Assembly: GCF_022374895.2 (NCBI RefSeq)
Contig: NZ_CP092423.2
Location: 4,402,001-4,466,000 of the forward strand
Direction: 5' to 3'
DNA from: Mycobacterium lentiflavum
Lineage (GTDB): Bacteria; Actinomycetota; Actinomycetes; Mycobacteriales; Mycobacteriaceae
DNA: 64,000 nt
Below, in pieces: positions 1 to 7,489 of this stretch. Under the pieces are notes generated by a model. It was given only the letters and a program-made list of their open reading frames with translations. It ran no database searches and had not been told where the DNA came from. A program made the translations under genes and the position numbers. Position 1 is the stretch's first letter. Each line of letters starts with the position of its first letter.

Positions 1-911
1 CGCTTGATATCGCCGGTGACGGTTAGCATCAGCGCGGCGACCAGCAGCGTCGTCAACCCGACCACCAGCAGTCCGGTGCGCAGAAATGCGGGCCCGGTGG
101 CGGCATCGATGATCGGCCGCAGTCGGATGAGCACCGAGAACGCGACCGACAACAGCACGCCACTCATCAGCGCGGACACCGGCGCGGGGGCTTGGCTGTG
201 GGCGTCGGCCAGCCAGGTGTGGAACGGAAAGAGCCCGGCCTTGGCGCCGTAGCCGATCAGGAGTAGTCCCCCGGCCAGCCGCGCGACAGCGGGATTCAGG
301 CCGCGGGCGTGTGCAGCCAGGACATCGAGGTTCAATGCGTGGGCGGCGGGCAGCCCGGCGTACCGGGCGGCGAAGTACAGCAGCACGGTTCCCAGGAACG
401 CGACGGCGATACCAACCGAGCAGATCACGACGTACTTCCAGGTCGCTTCCAGCGCGGTGCGCGTGCGCCGATGCCCCACCAGGAAGGCAGTGATCACGGT
501 GGTGGCCTCGATCGCCACCCACACCACGCCAATATTGTTGGCGCACACCGCGAGAACCATCGCCGCCAAGAACGCCGGTGTCAGTACACCGAACAAACGG
601 GCGCCCCGCTCGTCGGTGTGGGCACCCGCCAGCTCGCCGTCGATATAAGAAACGCTCGCCCAGGTGGCCAGTGTGCCGACGATCCCGATGACGATGAGCA
701 TCGTCACCGTGAGCGCGTCGGTGCGCAGCAGGCCGCCGAGCGCGAACCGGGTACCGGATCCGACCCTGAATCCCATTGCGGCGCCGCACACCAGCACGGT
801 GACTGCGGACAGGACAGTCAGTGCCGCAGTCACCCGCCGCCATCCACCGACCAGGGTGGCGATTGACGCGGCAAGTGGCGCGAGGATCGCGGTGAGCAGC
901 AAGGTGGTCAT
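1..911 (-). CDS. hycQ: HycQ-like (HyfF/NuoL-N family) membrane subunit, partial
   Basis: The gene starts at ATG 911 and runs off the left edge; about 303 residues are visible. The product is a hydrophobic multi-spanning protein of the NuoL/M/N antiporter-like family that carries ion-translocating subunits of group-4 hydrogenase / formate-hydrogenlyase complexes. The family core is seen around residues 217-245 (GYGAKAGLFPFHTWL followed by DAHSQAPAPVSALMSG), where the Lys and His lie in the proposed proton path. The ATG overlaps the stop of the upstream hycP gene (TGATG arrangement), implying translational coupling. It corresponds to Rv0086 of M. tuberculosis by order and content. The C-terminus and the following HycE-type catalytic subunit lie outside the window. 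Confidence 0.88.
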   Translation of the reverse strand, partial: MTTLLLTAILAPLAASIATLVGGWRRVTAALTVLSAVTVLVCGAAMGFRVGSGTRFALGGLLRTDALTVTMLIVIGIVGTLATWASVSYIDGELAGAHTDERGARLFGVLTPAFLAAMVLAVCANNIGVVWVAIEATTVITAFLVGHRRTRTALEATWKYVVICSVGIAVAFLGTVLLYFAARYAGLPAAHALNLDVLAAHARGLNPAVARLAGGLLLIGYGAKAGLFPFHTWLADAHSQAPAPVSALMSGVLLSVAFSVLIRLRPIIDAATGPAFLRTGLLVVGLTTLLVAALMLTVTGDIK

Positions 912-1573
912 CAGTCGTGCAGTTCCTGCAGCTTGTCCAGGTCGGCGTCGCCAAAGGTGTGTCGCAGCCGGCCGGTCAGCACGCCGATCACGATGACGGC
1001 CAAGAGCACGTCCAATGAGGCTCCGAGTTCGACGATCAACGGCACTCCCGCCGTAAGCAGGAAAGCCGTCGCGGCAATCCCGTTGTCTAGCATCAGGAAT
1101 CCGACGGCTTGCGAGATCGCGTGCAGCCGGGTGGTCAACACGAAGAGCGCGATCAGCACCACCGCGAACGCGGCGGGCACGGCGTTGGTGCTCGGACCCG
1201 GTGCCAGGTCCACCACCGGTTGGGTGATCGCGAAGGCGGCGACGGTCAATCCGCCGGTAATCAGCAGCGAACCGGTGGTATTGATCAGCGGGGTGGCCTC
1301 GCGTCGCGACGCGACTTCGGCACCCACCACGCGGGCGAGCAGCCACGGCAACACCACCACGCGCAGCACCAGCACGACGACGGCGACCGCGATCAGTGCG
1401 ACATCGTGGTCATGGAGGCCGCGCAACGCCGGAATCGCGGTCAGTGCCAGGCCCTGCCAGGCCAGCAGATGCACGATGGCGGGCAGATCGCGGCGCCAGA
1501 CGATCAAGACCGCGGCCAGCACCAGCCCGCCCGCGGCGAAGTCAACCAAGGTCGAGAAGTTCGCGTCGGTCAT
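911..1573 (-). CDS. hycP: HycP-like (HyfE) membrane subunit of hydrogenase-4-like complex
   Basis: A 220-residue, strongly hydrophobic protein with roughly seven predicted membrane segments, of the HyfE type that resembles NuoK. It is the equivalent of Rv0085. It lies 10 bases after the hycD-like gene, and its stop overlaps the hycQ start, so it is inside a tight operon. No catalytic residues are expected; its likely role is a small membrane scaffold for proton translocation. The polar C-terminus (FGDADLDKLQELHD) is cytosolic-looking. The assignment rests on position plus hydropathy and is firm only at family level. Confidence 0.85.
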   Translation of the reverse strand: MTDANFSTLVDFAAGGLVLAAVLIVWRRDLPAIVHLLAWQGLALTAIPALRGLHDHDVALIAVAVVVLVLRVVVLPWLLARVVGAEVASRREATPLINTTGSLLITGGLTVAAFAITQPVVDLAPGPSTNAVPAAFAVVLIALFVLTTRLHAISQAVGFLMLDNGIAATAFLLTAGVPLIVELGASLDVLLAVIVIGVLTGRLRHTFGDADLDKLQELHD

Positions 1574-1583
1574 GGCCGGGCCC

Positions 1584-2543
1584 TCATGTGCGCACCGTGA
1601 AGAAGTTGGCGGCAGTGACCGCGAGCAAGGCCAGCAGGAACGAACCCGCCAACAGTTCGGGCACCCGGAACAACCGGAGTTTGGCGATGAACACCTCGAA
1701 TGTCGCGAGCAGCGCGGCCAGCACCGCGACTTTGACCACTATGGCCGCCATGGCAACCAGCACCTGAAGGGCGGTGGGCGCGGTGCCGGCAATCCCCCAC
1801 GGCAAGAACAGGTTTGCCAGCAGCGCCAGCAGCACCGTGAGTCGCATCCCCGACGCCCACTCGATGAGCGCCAACCGGGGTCCGGCATACTCGAGGACCA
1901 TCGCCTCGTGCACCATCGTCAGTTCGAGATGGGTCGCTGGGTTGTCGACCGGCAGCCGCCCGGTCTCGGCGACGATGACGATCACCAGCGCGACAAAGGC
2001 GAGCACGGCGGTCAAGGACATGACATGGTCGGGGTGCGCAATCGTATTCGTCACCAGCGCACCGAGATTGGACGATCCGGCCGGGATGGACAGCGCGAAC
2101 ACAGCCAGCAGGATCGTCGGCTCGACCAGAGCGGCGATGGTGATCTCGCGGCTTGCGCCCATACCGCCGAACGAGGTGCCGGTGTCGATGCCGGCAAGGG
2201 CGAGCGCCACCGTGCCCAGAAACAGTAAGCCAACCACGGCGAACAAATCGGCGCTGGAGTCCAGGGGCGACCCCGTGGCGACGATCGGTGCGATCGCCGC
2301 GATCAAAAGCGTGGTCCCGGCGACGATCGCGGGCGCGGCGATGAACACGATCGTCGTTCCCACCGGCGTGATCTGTTGCTTACCAAGTTGTTTGATCAGA
2401 TCCCGCCAGGGTTGCAACAATCCGCCGCCCGCCCGGCCCTCCCAGCGGGCCCGCACTTGCCGCGTCACCCCGACCACCAGCGGCGCACCGAGCGTGATCA
2501 GGCCGAGCTGAGCCGCCCCCGCGACGTAGGACATCGCGTTCAC
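1584..2543 (-). CDS. hycD: HycD-like (HyfC/NuoH family) membrane subunit
   Basis: A 319-residue integral membrane protein of the NuoH/HycD family, which anchors the hydrophilic hydrogenase arm to the membrane. The family signature of a loop after the first helix is visible (ARWEGRAGGGLLQPWRDLIK, residues about 32-51), as is the second conserved acidic loop (ETGRLPVDNPATHLELTM, about 208-225). The start ATG 2543 overlaps the stop of the preceding gene by four bases; a second ATG three codons in is also possible. It is equivalent to Rv0084. Confidence 0.92.
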   Translation of the reverse strand: MNAMSYVAGAAQLGLITLGAPLVVGVTRQVRARWEGRAGGGLLQPWRDLIKQLGKQQITPVGTTIVFIAAPAIVAGTTLLIAAIAPIVATGSPLDSSADLFAVVGLLFLGTVALALAGIDTGTSFGGMGASREITIAALVEPTILLAVFALSIPAGSSNLGALVTNTIAHPDHVMSLTAVLAFVALVIVIVAETGRLPVDNPATHLELTMVHEAMVLEYAGPRLALIEWASGMRLTVLLALLANLFLPWGIAGTAPTALQVLVAMAAIVVKVAVLAALLATFEVFIAKLRLFRVPELLAGSFLLALLAVTAANFFTVRT

Positions 2544-4513
2544 TTGGCGGCCACCAACACGACCAGCACACCCAGCGCCCCGTAGGCCAGGTAGAGGTGC
2601 ACGCTGCCGGTGTGGGCACGGCGCATCAGCCCGGCGGCGGCGGCGACCGCCTCGGCGATCGGGGTGTACAGACGCTGTTCAACGGCGTCGGTGATCGCGG
2701 TCCGGTAGGTGATCCGGTCGGCCATGAACCGTGACTCGGCCGTCTGGGTGACCTCGATGTCGGTATCGGGGCGCAGCACCTCACCGAAGACTCGCTGCAG
2801 CGGCTCGGCGAACGACGTTGCCGTGTATTGCATGCGCTCGGTGAGATCGTCTGCGCCGCAGGCCCATAACGGCAGGACGGCGGGCGCGGGGCGGCGCCGG
2901 AAACGCAACCGACCCAGCGCGGACGCCACCAGCGCGGTGGCAAGCACACCGGCGGCGATCACACCGGGTGCGATCGAACCGGGCATCCCTGGCAATCGAA
3001 CCACGGTGCCGAAGTCGGTGAATCCCCCGTGGGCGAACGGCAGGCTCGCGACGATCCGCTGCACTATCGGCGCGACGAGCCCCGGCGCGACCGCAAGGAT
3101 CAGGCAGGCGCCCGCCGCGGTCGCCATGCCGGCGCGCATGCTGGCCGGCGCCTCGCCCGCGCCGGCGGCCTGGCTCGAGCGGGGACGGGCGAAGAAACCG
3201 ATCCCGAACGCTTTGACCATCGCGGCCACACTCAGGCCGGTAGCCAGTGCGACCACACCGACCGCCAACGGAGTGGTCAGCGCCACCGTCGGATCGTGTC
3301 CGGGAGCGGCGTGGATCAGGGACTGGACCAACAGCCACTCACCGACGAAACCGGCACCGAGCGGGAGTCCACACGCGCCCAGCGCGGCCAACCCGAAGAA
3401 CACGGTGGTGGCCGGCATCCGGCGGGCCAGTCCGCCGAGCAGATCGAGATCTCGCACACCCGTGGCGACCAGCACCGATCCGGCCGACAGGAACCCGAGG
3501 CTCTTGAACGCCGCGTGCGCCATCAGATGCACCACCGCAGCGGCCGTGGCAATCATCGCCGGACCGTAGGCACCGGTGTCCACGAAAAGCTCGGCCGCAC
3601 CGAGTGCCAACGTGACCAGGCCCATGTTCTCAGTCGTCGAATAGGCCAACAGCCGTTTGATGTCGGTCGCCACCGAGGCCTGCAACACACCGTAGAGCGC
3701 GGATACGGCACCGACGGCCATCAGCGCCAGACCCCACCAGCGGGGACCCGGCCCGAGTAACTGCAGGTCGAAGCGAACGATGCCGTAGATGCCCAGATTG
3801 ACCATCGCCGCGCTCATCAACGCCGACACCGGGCTGGGCGCCTCGGGATGGGCGCGCGGTAACCAGGCGTGCAGCGGCACCAACCCCGCCTTCGACCCGA
3901 AGCCGACGAATGTCAGCACGAACACCGCCGTGCGCACCCCGCCGGACACGCCCTTCAGGTCGGCGAGCCGGTCGGATGCGCCGGCTGCCGACAACACCAT
4001 GAGCCCGACCAGGATTGCGGCGAATCCCAGCTGGGTCATCACCGCGTACGACAGCCCCGCCGCGCGGACCTGAGGGCGGGTGTCGTCGGACAGCACCAGC
4101 ATCAGCGACGTGATCGCCATCAGCTCCCACGCCAGCAGAAAGGTCGTCACCGACCCCGCGGCTGGCACCAGCGCCATCGTCGCGACGAACATCGGCAGCA
4201 TCGCAACTGTGGCCCTGCTCAGCTGCTCACGCCGCGCGTACCCGATCGCGTAACAACCCACCGGGACCGCAACCGCGCCCGTGAGCGCCATGAAGAATCC
4301 GCCCAGCGGGTCAAGCTCGATCCGTACGCCGGACAGCGGAAGAAGCCAGTCGATATCTACCGCGCGGACCGATCCGAACATGCCAATTAAGCCCAGCCAT
4401 ACTCCGACGATGCCCATACCAGACGTGAGAATCCCACCGACCGCCGGACCAAAATCGTTGCGTGGCAGTGCTTTTGGCGTCGCCATCGCGGCAATGGTCG
4501 ACGTGGCCGTCAT
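2540..4513 (-). CDS. HyfB-like (NuoL/M family) proton-translocating subunit
   Basis: A 657-residue protein of the NuoL/M antiporter-like family with about 14 predicted membrane helices. The core motif is at residues about 215-240 (GFGSKAGLVPLHAWLPRAHP, then APSPVSALMSA), followed by TDIKRLLAYSTTENMG at about 300, typical of HyfB/HycC. The C-terminal 150 residues contain a cytosolic stretch with two more helices at the end, as in HyfB. It corresponds to Rv0083. It overlaps both neighbours by four bases (ATGA), so the four membrane subunits are translationally coupled. Confidence 0.92.
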   Translation of the reverse strand: MTATSTIAAMATPKALPRNDFGPAVGGILTSGMGIVGVWLGLIGMFGSVRAVDIDWLLPLSGVRIELDPLGGFFMALTGAVAVPVGCYAIGYARREQLSRATVAMLPMFVATMALVPAAGSVTTFLLAWELMAITSLMLVLSDDTRPQVRAAGLSYAVMTQLGFAAILVGLMVLSAAGASDRLADLKGVSGGVRTAVFVLTFVGFGSKAGLVPLHAWLPRAHPEAPSPVSALMSAAMVNLGIYGIVRFDLQLLGPGPRWWGLALMAVGAVSALYGVLQASVATDIKRLLAYSTTENMGLVTLALGAAELFVDTGAYGPAMIATAAAVVHLMAHAAFKSLGFLSAGSVLVATGVRDLDLLGGLARRMPATTVFFGLAALGACGLPLGAGFVGEWLLVQSLIHAAPGHDPTVALTTPLAVGVVALATGLSVAAMVKAFGIGFFARPRSSQAAGAGEAPASMRAGMATAAGACLILAVAPGLVAPIVQRIVASLPFAHGGFTDFGTVVRLPGMPGSIAPGVIAAGVLATALVASALGRLRFRRRPAPAVLPLWACGADDLTERMQYTATSFAEPLQRVFGEVLRPDTDIEVTQTAESRFMADRITYRTAITDAVEQRLYTPIAEAVAAAAGLMRRAHTGSVHLYLAYGALGVLVVLVAAK

Positions 4514-4989
4514 TTCCCGGTCACCGACCGCAGGGCTGCAACGATTTCGGCCGGTGTCGGGGGGCAGCCCGCAATCTCGACATCGACTCCCACCACCTCA
4601 CCGACCGCACCAGCAACGGCATAGGCATCCTTGAACACTCCTGTGTTCACGGCGCAGTCTCCGCACGCGATCACCACCCGCGGGCGTGGCGTCGCCTCAA
4701 GGGTGTTGCGCAGCGGGTCGGCCATGTTGCGCGTCACCACCCCGGTCACCAGCAGCGCATCGGCATGCCGGGGCGAGGCGACCAGTCGTGCCCCGAACCG
4801 CTCGGCGTCGTACACCGGCCCGAACGCGCCCGAAATCTCCACCTCGCATCCGTTGCACGAACCCGCGTCGACATGCCGGATCTGCAGCGAACCTCGCACT
4901 CCCGTCGGTGGTTCTATGGCCGGCGGCGGCGGCGCGCCCGCGGGCTCGACGACCCGGCCGACGCGAAGGATTTTGGCGAACCAACCCAT
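4510..4989 (-). CDS. NuoB/HyfI-like [4Fe-4S] subunit of hydrogenase-4-like complex
   Basis: A 159-residue small iron-sulfur subunit of the NuoB / HycG family, equivalent to Rv0082. Cysteines are arranged as C45-x2-C48 in the motif DAGSCNGCEVE, with CGDCAVNTG and AGCPPTP further on, giving the ligands for a single [4Fe-4S] cluster close to the active site of the large subunit. The start was taken as ATG 4989 because the reading frame upstream of it lies inside the regulator gene. It begins 4 bases after the ArsR-family gene stop, so regulator and complex are one transcription unit. Confidence 0.9.
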   Translation of the reverse strand: MGWFAKILRVGRVVEPAGAPPPPAIEPPTGVRGSLQIRHVDAGSCNGCEVEISGAFGPVYDAERFGARLVASPRHADALLVTGVVTRNMADPLRNTLEATPRPRVVIACGDCAVNTGVFKDAYAVAGAVGEVVGVDVEIAGCPPTPAEIVAALRSVTGK

Positions 4990-4993
4990 GGTG

Positions 4994-5338
4994 CTAATTC
5001 GCCGAGCGGTCGGCGCGCAGATCCTCCAGCACCGCGACCCGGTCGGTGAGCACGCGGGCGAGTACCTCGCGCGCAACCGCGAGCAACTCGGCGATATCGG
5101 GCGAGGCGATCGAATAGGTCACGACATTGCCGTCGCGGTCGGCGACGACAACTCCTGCCCGACGCAACACCGCCAGCTGCTGGGACAGGTTCGACGCCTC
5201 CAGCCCGACGTCGGACACCAACAACTCCCCGACGGAGCGGTCCCGCTCCACCAGGAGCTCGAGAATCCTGATGCGCGCGGGGTGCCCAAGCGTCTTGAAG
5301 AAATCGGCTTTGAGCTTGTAGAGGGGCTTTGCTTCCAC
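4994..5338 (-). CDS. ArsR-family transcriptional regulator, Rv0081-like
   Basis: A 114-residue winged-helix repressor. GTG 5338 is chosen over TTG 5362 because AGGAG lies five bases upstream of it and the resulting N-terminus (EAKPLYKLKADFFKTLGHPARI) and length match my recollection of Rv0081. The helix-turn-helix is around residues 30-70 (SVGELL to SNLSQQLAVLRRAG). No CxC metal-binding motif is present in the recognition helix, so it is not a typical metal sensor. In M. tuberculosis Rv0081 is a hub regulator of the hypoxia response and represses the adjacent hydrogenase-like operon. Here it is the first gene of that operon, implying autoregulation. Confidence 0.92.
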   Translation of the reverse strand: MEAKPLYKLKADFFKTLGHPARIRILELLVERDRSVGELLVSDVGLEASNLSQQLAVLRRAGVVVADRDGNVVTYSIASPDIAELLAVAREVLARVLTDRVAVLEDLRADRSAN

Positions 5339-5370
5339 TCTTGCTCCTGAAGGCTTTGTCAATGCTGCAG

Positions 5371-5403
5371 TTCATCAATTGAAGAATTCATCATACGTGT
5401 ATG
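5371..5403. promoter_or_regulatory. Candidate ArsR operator region
   Basis: An AT-rich patch in an otherwise GC-rich intergenic region, 33 bases upstream of the ArsR gene start. It contains a direct repeat TTCATCA (5371-5377 and 5387-5393), the palindrome TCAATTGA (5375-5382) and the inverted repeat CATAC-GT-GTATG (5392-5403). ArsR-family proteins typically bind AT-rich imperfect palindromes in their own promoter. Binding is inferred, not shown. Confidence 0.45.
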
Positions 5404-5567
5404 TGCAGGTGCTGTCGCACGGTGGTCACCCCGCAGGACAAGCGGACAGCGCGTCGGCGGGTGCCTCCGCGCGAACCACCTCGGCGCGGCCGGCGCCCCG
5501 CGAGCCAAGCCGGGTGACGGCTCTCTCGCTAACCTGTCCCAATGCGATGCAAGCAGGCCCGCAGGAC

Positions 5568-6545
5568 ATGATCCGGTACCTCGCGCGGCGGTTCCTCAAC
5601 TACGTCGTCCTGCTCGTGCTGGCGTCTTTCCTGACCTTCCTGCTGACCTCGCAGACGTTTCATCCGCTCGACAGCTTTATGCAGCGCCACCCGACGCCGC
5701 CGCCGGAGGCGATTCACGCCAAGGCCGTTGCGCTGGGCTTGGACAAACCGGTGGCAATCCGCTACGCGAAGTGGGTTTCCGGTGTGGTCCACGGTGACTT
5801 CGGGGTGACGGTGAGTGGTCACCCCGTCTCTCAGGAACTGTGGCGCCGGGTCGGGGTGAGCCTGCGACTCGTGGTGACCGGTTCGGTGCTGGGCACGCTG
5901 ATCGGCGTCATCGTGGGCGCCTGGGGCGCGGTCCGGCAGTACCGGCTCAGCGATCGGGTGATCACCGTGCTGTCGCTGATCATCTTGAGCATCCCGTCCT
6001 TCGTCCTGGCAAGCCTGCTGATTCTGGGTGCACTGCGGATCAACATGCTCGCCGGTGTGGGAATCTTTCAGTACACCGGGGAGACGTCGCCGCTTGCGCC
6101 CACTGGAACCGTCGACGCGGTCATCGAACGCTTGCAACACATCGTGCTGCCGACCCTGACCCTGGCCCTGGGCGCAATCGCGGGTTTCAGCCGCTACCAA
6201 CGGAATGCGATGCTCGACGTGCTCGGCGAAGACTTCATCCGGACCGCGCGGGCGAAGGGTCTGACCCGACGGCGGGCGCTGTTCAAACACGGTTTGCGCA
6301 CCGCACTCATTCCGATGGCCACCCTGTTCGCCTACGGAGTGAGCGGGCTGGTCGTCGGCGCGGTGTTCGTCGAAAAGATCTTCGGCTGGCACGGCATGGG
6401 CGAATGGGTGGTGTCCGGAATCGCCACCCAGGACGCCAACGTCGTCGCGGCGATCACGCTTTTCTCCGGCGCGGCCGTCCTGCTGGCGGGGCTGTTGTCC
6501 GACGTCATTTATGCGGCACTCGATCCGAGGGTGCGGGTGTCATGA
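5568..6545 (+). CDS. oppB: Oligopeptide ABC transporter permease OppB
   Basis: A 325-residue permease of the OppBC/DppBC family with about six membrane helices. ATG 5568 is preferred over upstream starts because it is preceded by a GCAGGA ribosome site and gives the short N-terminus (IRYLARRFLNYVV) typical of OppB. The EAA loop that docks on the ATPase is at residues about 218-240 (DFIRTARAKGLTRRRALFKH). It is the first gene of oppBCDA (Rv1283c-Rv1280c), with four-base ATGA overlaps between B, C and D. The complex imports peptides across the inner membrane. Confidence 0.95.
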   Translation: MIRYLARRFLNYVVLLVLASFLTFLLTSQTFHPLDSFMQRHPTPPPEAIHAKAVALGLDKPVAIRYAKWVSGVVHGDFGVTVSGHPVSQELWRRVGVSLRLVVTGSVLGTLIGVIVGAWGAVRQYRLSDRVITVLSLIILSIPSFVLASLLILGALRINMLAGVGIFQYTGETSPLAPTGTVDAVIERLQHIVLPTLTLALGAIAGFSRYQRNAMLDVLGEDFIRTARAKGLTRRRALFKHGLRTALIPMATLFAYGVSGLVVGAVFVEKIFGWHGMGEWVVSGIATQDANVVAAITLFSGAAVLLAGLLSDVIYAALDPRVRVS

Positions 6546-7489
6546 CCCAAGAGACCGATCAAAACGTTGCTGGGCGCCCCGGCGTCCACCCGGTCGCCAC
6601 CTTTACCTCGCGCCGAAACCTGTTGATTCGACGGTTTTTTCGCAACAAACCTGCGGCGGTGGCGCTGGTTCTGCTGGCGCTGGCATTCGTCGGTTGCTAC
6701 GCAGTGCCGCCGCTATTGCCGTATAGCTATACCGATCTCGATCTGCACTCACTGCTGCAGCCGCCGTCGCTGCGACACTGGTTGGGCACCAACGCGCTGG
6801 GCCAGGACCTACTGGCCCGGACGCTGACCGGCATGCAGAAGTCGCTATTGATCGGTGTTTGTGTGGCGGTGATCTCGACCACCATCGCCGCCACCGTCGG
6901 ATCGATCGCCGGCTATTTCGGCGGCTGGCGCGACCGAACACTGATGTGGGTGGTGGACCTGCTGTTGGTGGTGCCCAGCTTCCTGCTGATTGCCATCGTC
7001 ACGCCGCGCACCAAGCATTCAAACAGCGTTCTGTGGCTCATCGTGCTGCTCGCGGCGTTCGGCTGGATGGTCAGCTCGCGGATGGTGCGCGGCCTGACTA
7101 TGAGCCTGCGGGAACGCGAATTCGTCCGTGCGGCAAGGTATATGGGAGTGTCGAGCCGACGGGTGATCATGCATCACATCGTGCCGAACGTCGCCTCGAT
7201 CCTGATCATCGACGCGACGCTCAACGTGGGTTTCGCGATCCTGGCCGAAACCGGCTTGAGCTTCCTGGGATTCGGTGTTCAGCCACCGGACGTATCGCTG
7301 GGCACGCTGATTGCCGAAGGCACTCCGTCTGCGACCACCTTCCCCTGGGTCTTCCTGGTCCCAGGCTCGGCGTTGATATTGATTGTGTTGTGCGCGAACC
7401 TCGCCGGTGACGGTCTGCGCGACGCGATCGATCCGGGTGTGCGGCCGTTCCGCCGCCGGAAGCGCGAGCCAATCGGGCGGCCGCAATGA
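6542..7489 (+). CDS. oppC: Oligopeptide ABC transporter permease OppC
   Basis: A 315-residue permease partner of OppB. It has an N-terminal cytosolic stretch, a first helix at about 37-57, and five more helices in the second half. The EAA loop is visible at about 198-220 (EFVRAARYMGVSSRRVIMHH). GTNALGQDLLARTL near residue 83 is the conserved periplasmic GTDxxGRD-type motif of DppC/OppC proteins. The start overlaps the oppB stop and its stop overlaps the oppD start. Confidence 0.95.
   Translation: MTQETDQNVAGRPGVHPVATFTSRRNLLIRRFFRNKPAAVALVLLALAFVGCYAVPPLLPYSYTDLDLHSLLQPPSLRHWLGTNALGQDLLARTLTGMQKSLLIGVCVAVISTTIAATVGSIAGYFGGWRDRTLMWVVDLLLVVPSFLLIAIVTPRTKHSNSVLWLIVLLAAFGWMVSSRMVRGLTMSLREREFVRAARYMGVSSRRVIMHHIVPNVASILIIDATLNVGFAILAETGLSFLGFGVQPPDVSLGTLIAEGTPSATTFPWVFLVPGSALILIVLCANLAGDGLRDAIDPGVRPFRRRKREPIGRPQ

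Noticed and set aside
933..2228. Long plus-strand frame of 431 codons over hycP and hycD
   Set aside because: It lies antisense to two well-supported membrane genes, is rich in Ser/Thr/Arg and Gln/His without any domain pattern, and has no ribosome site. It is typical of shadow frames in high-GC DNA.
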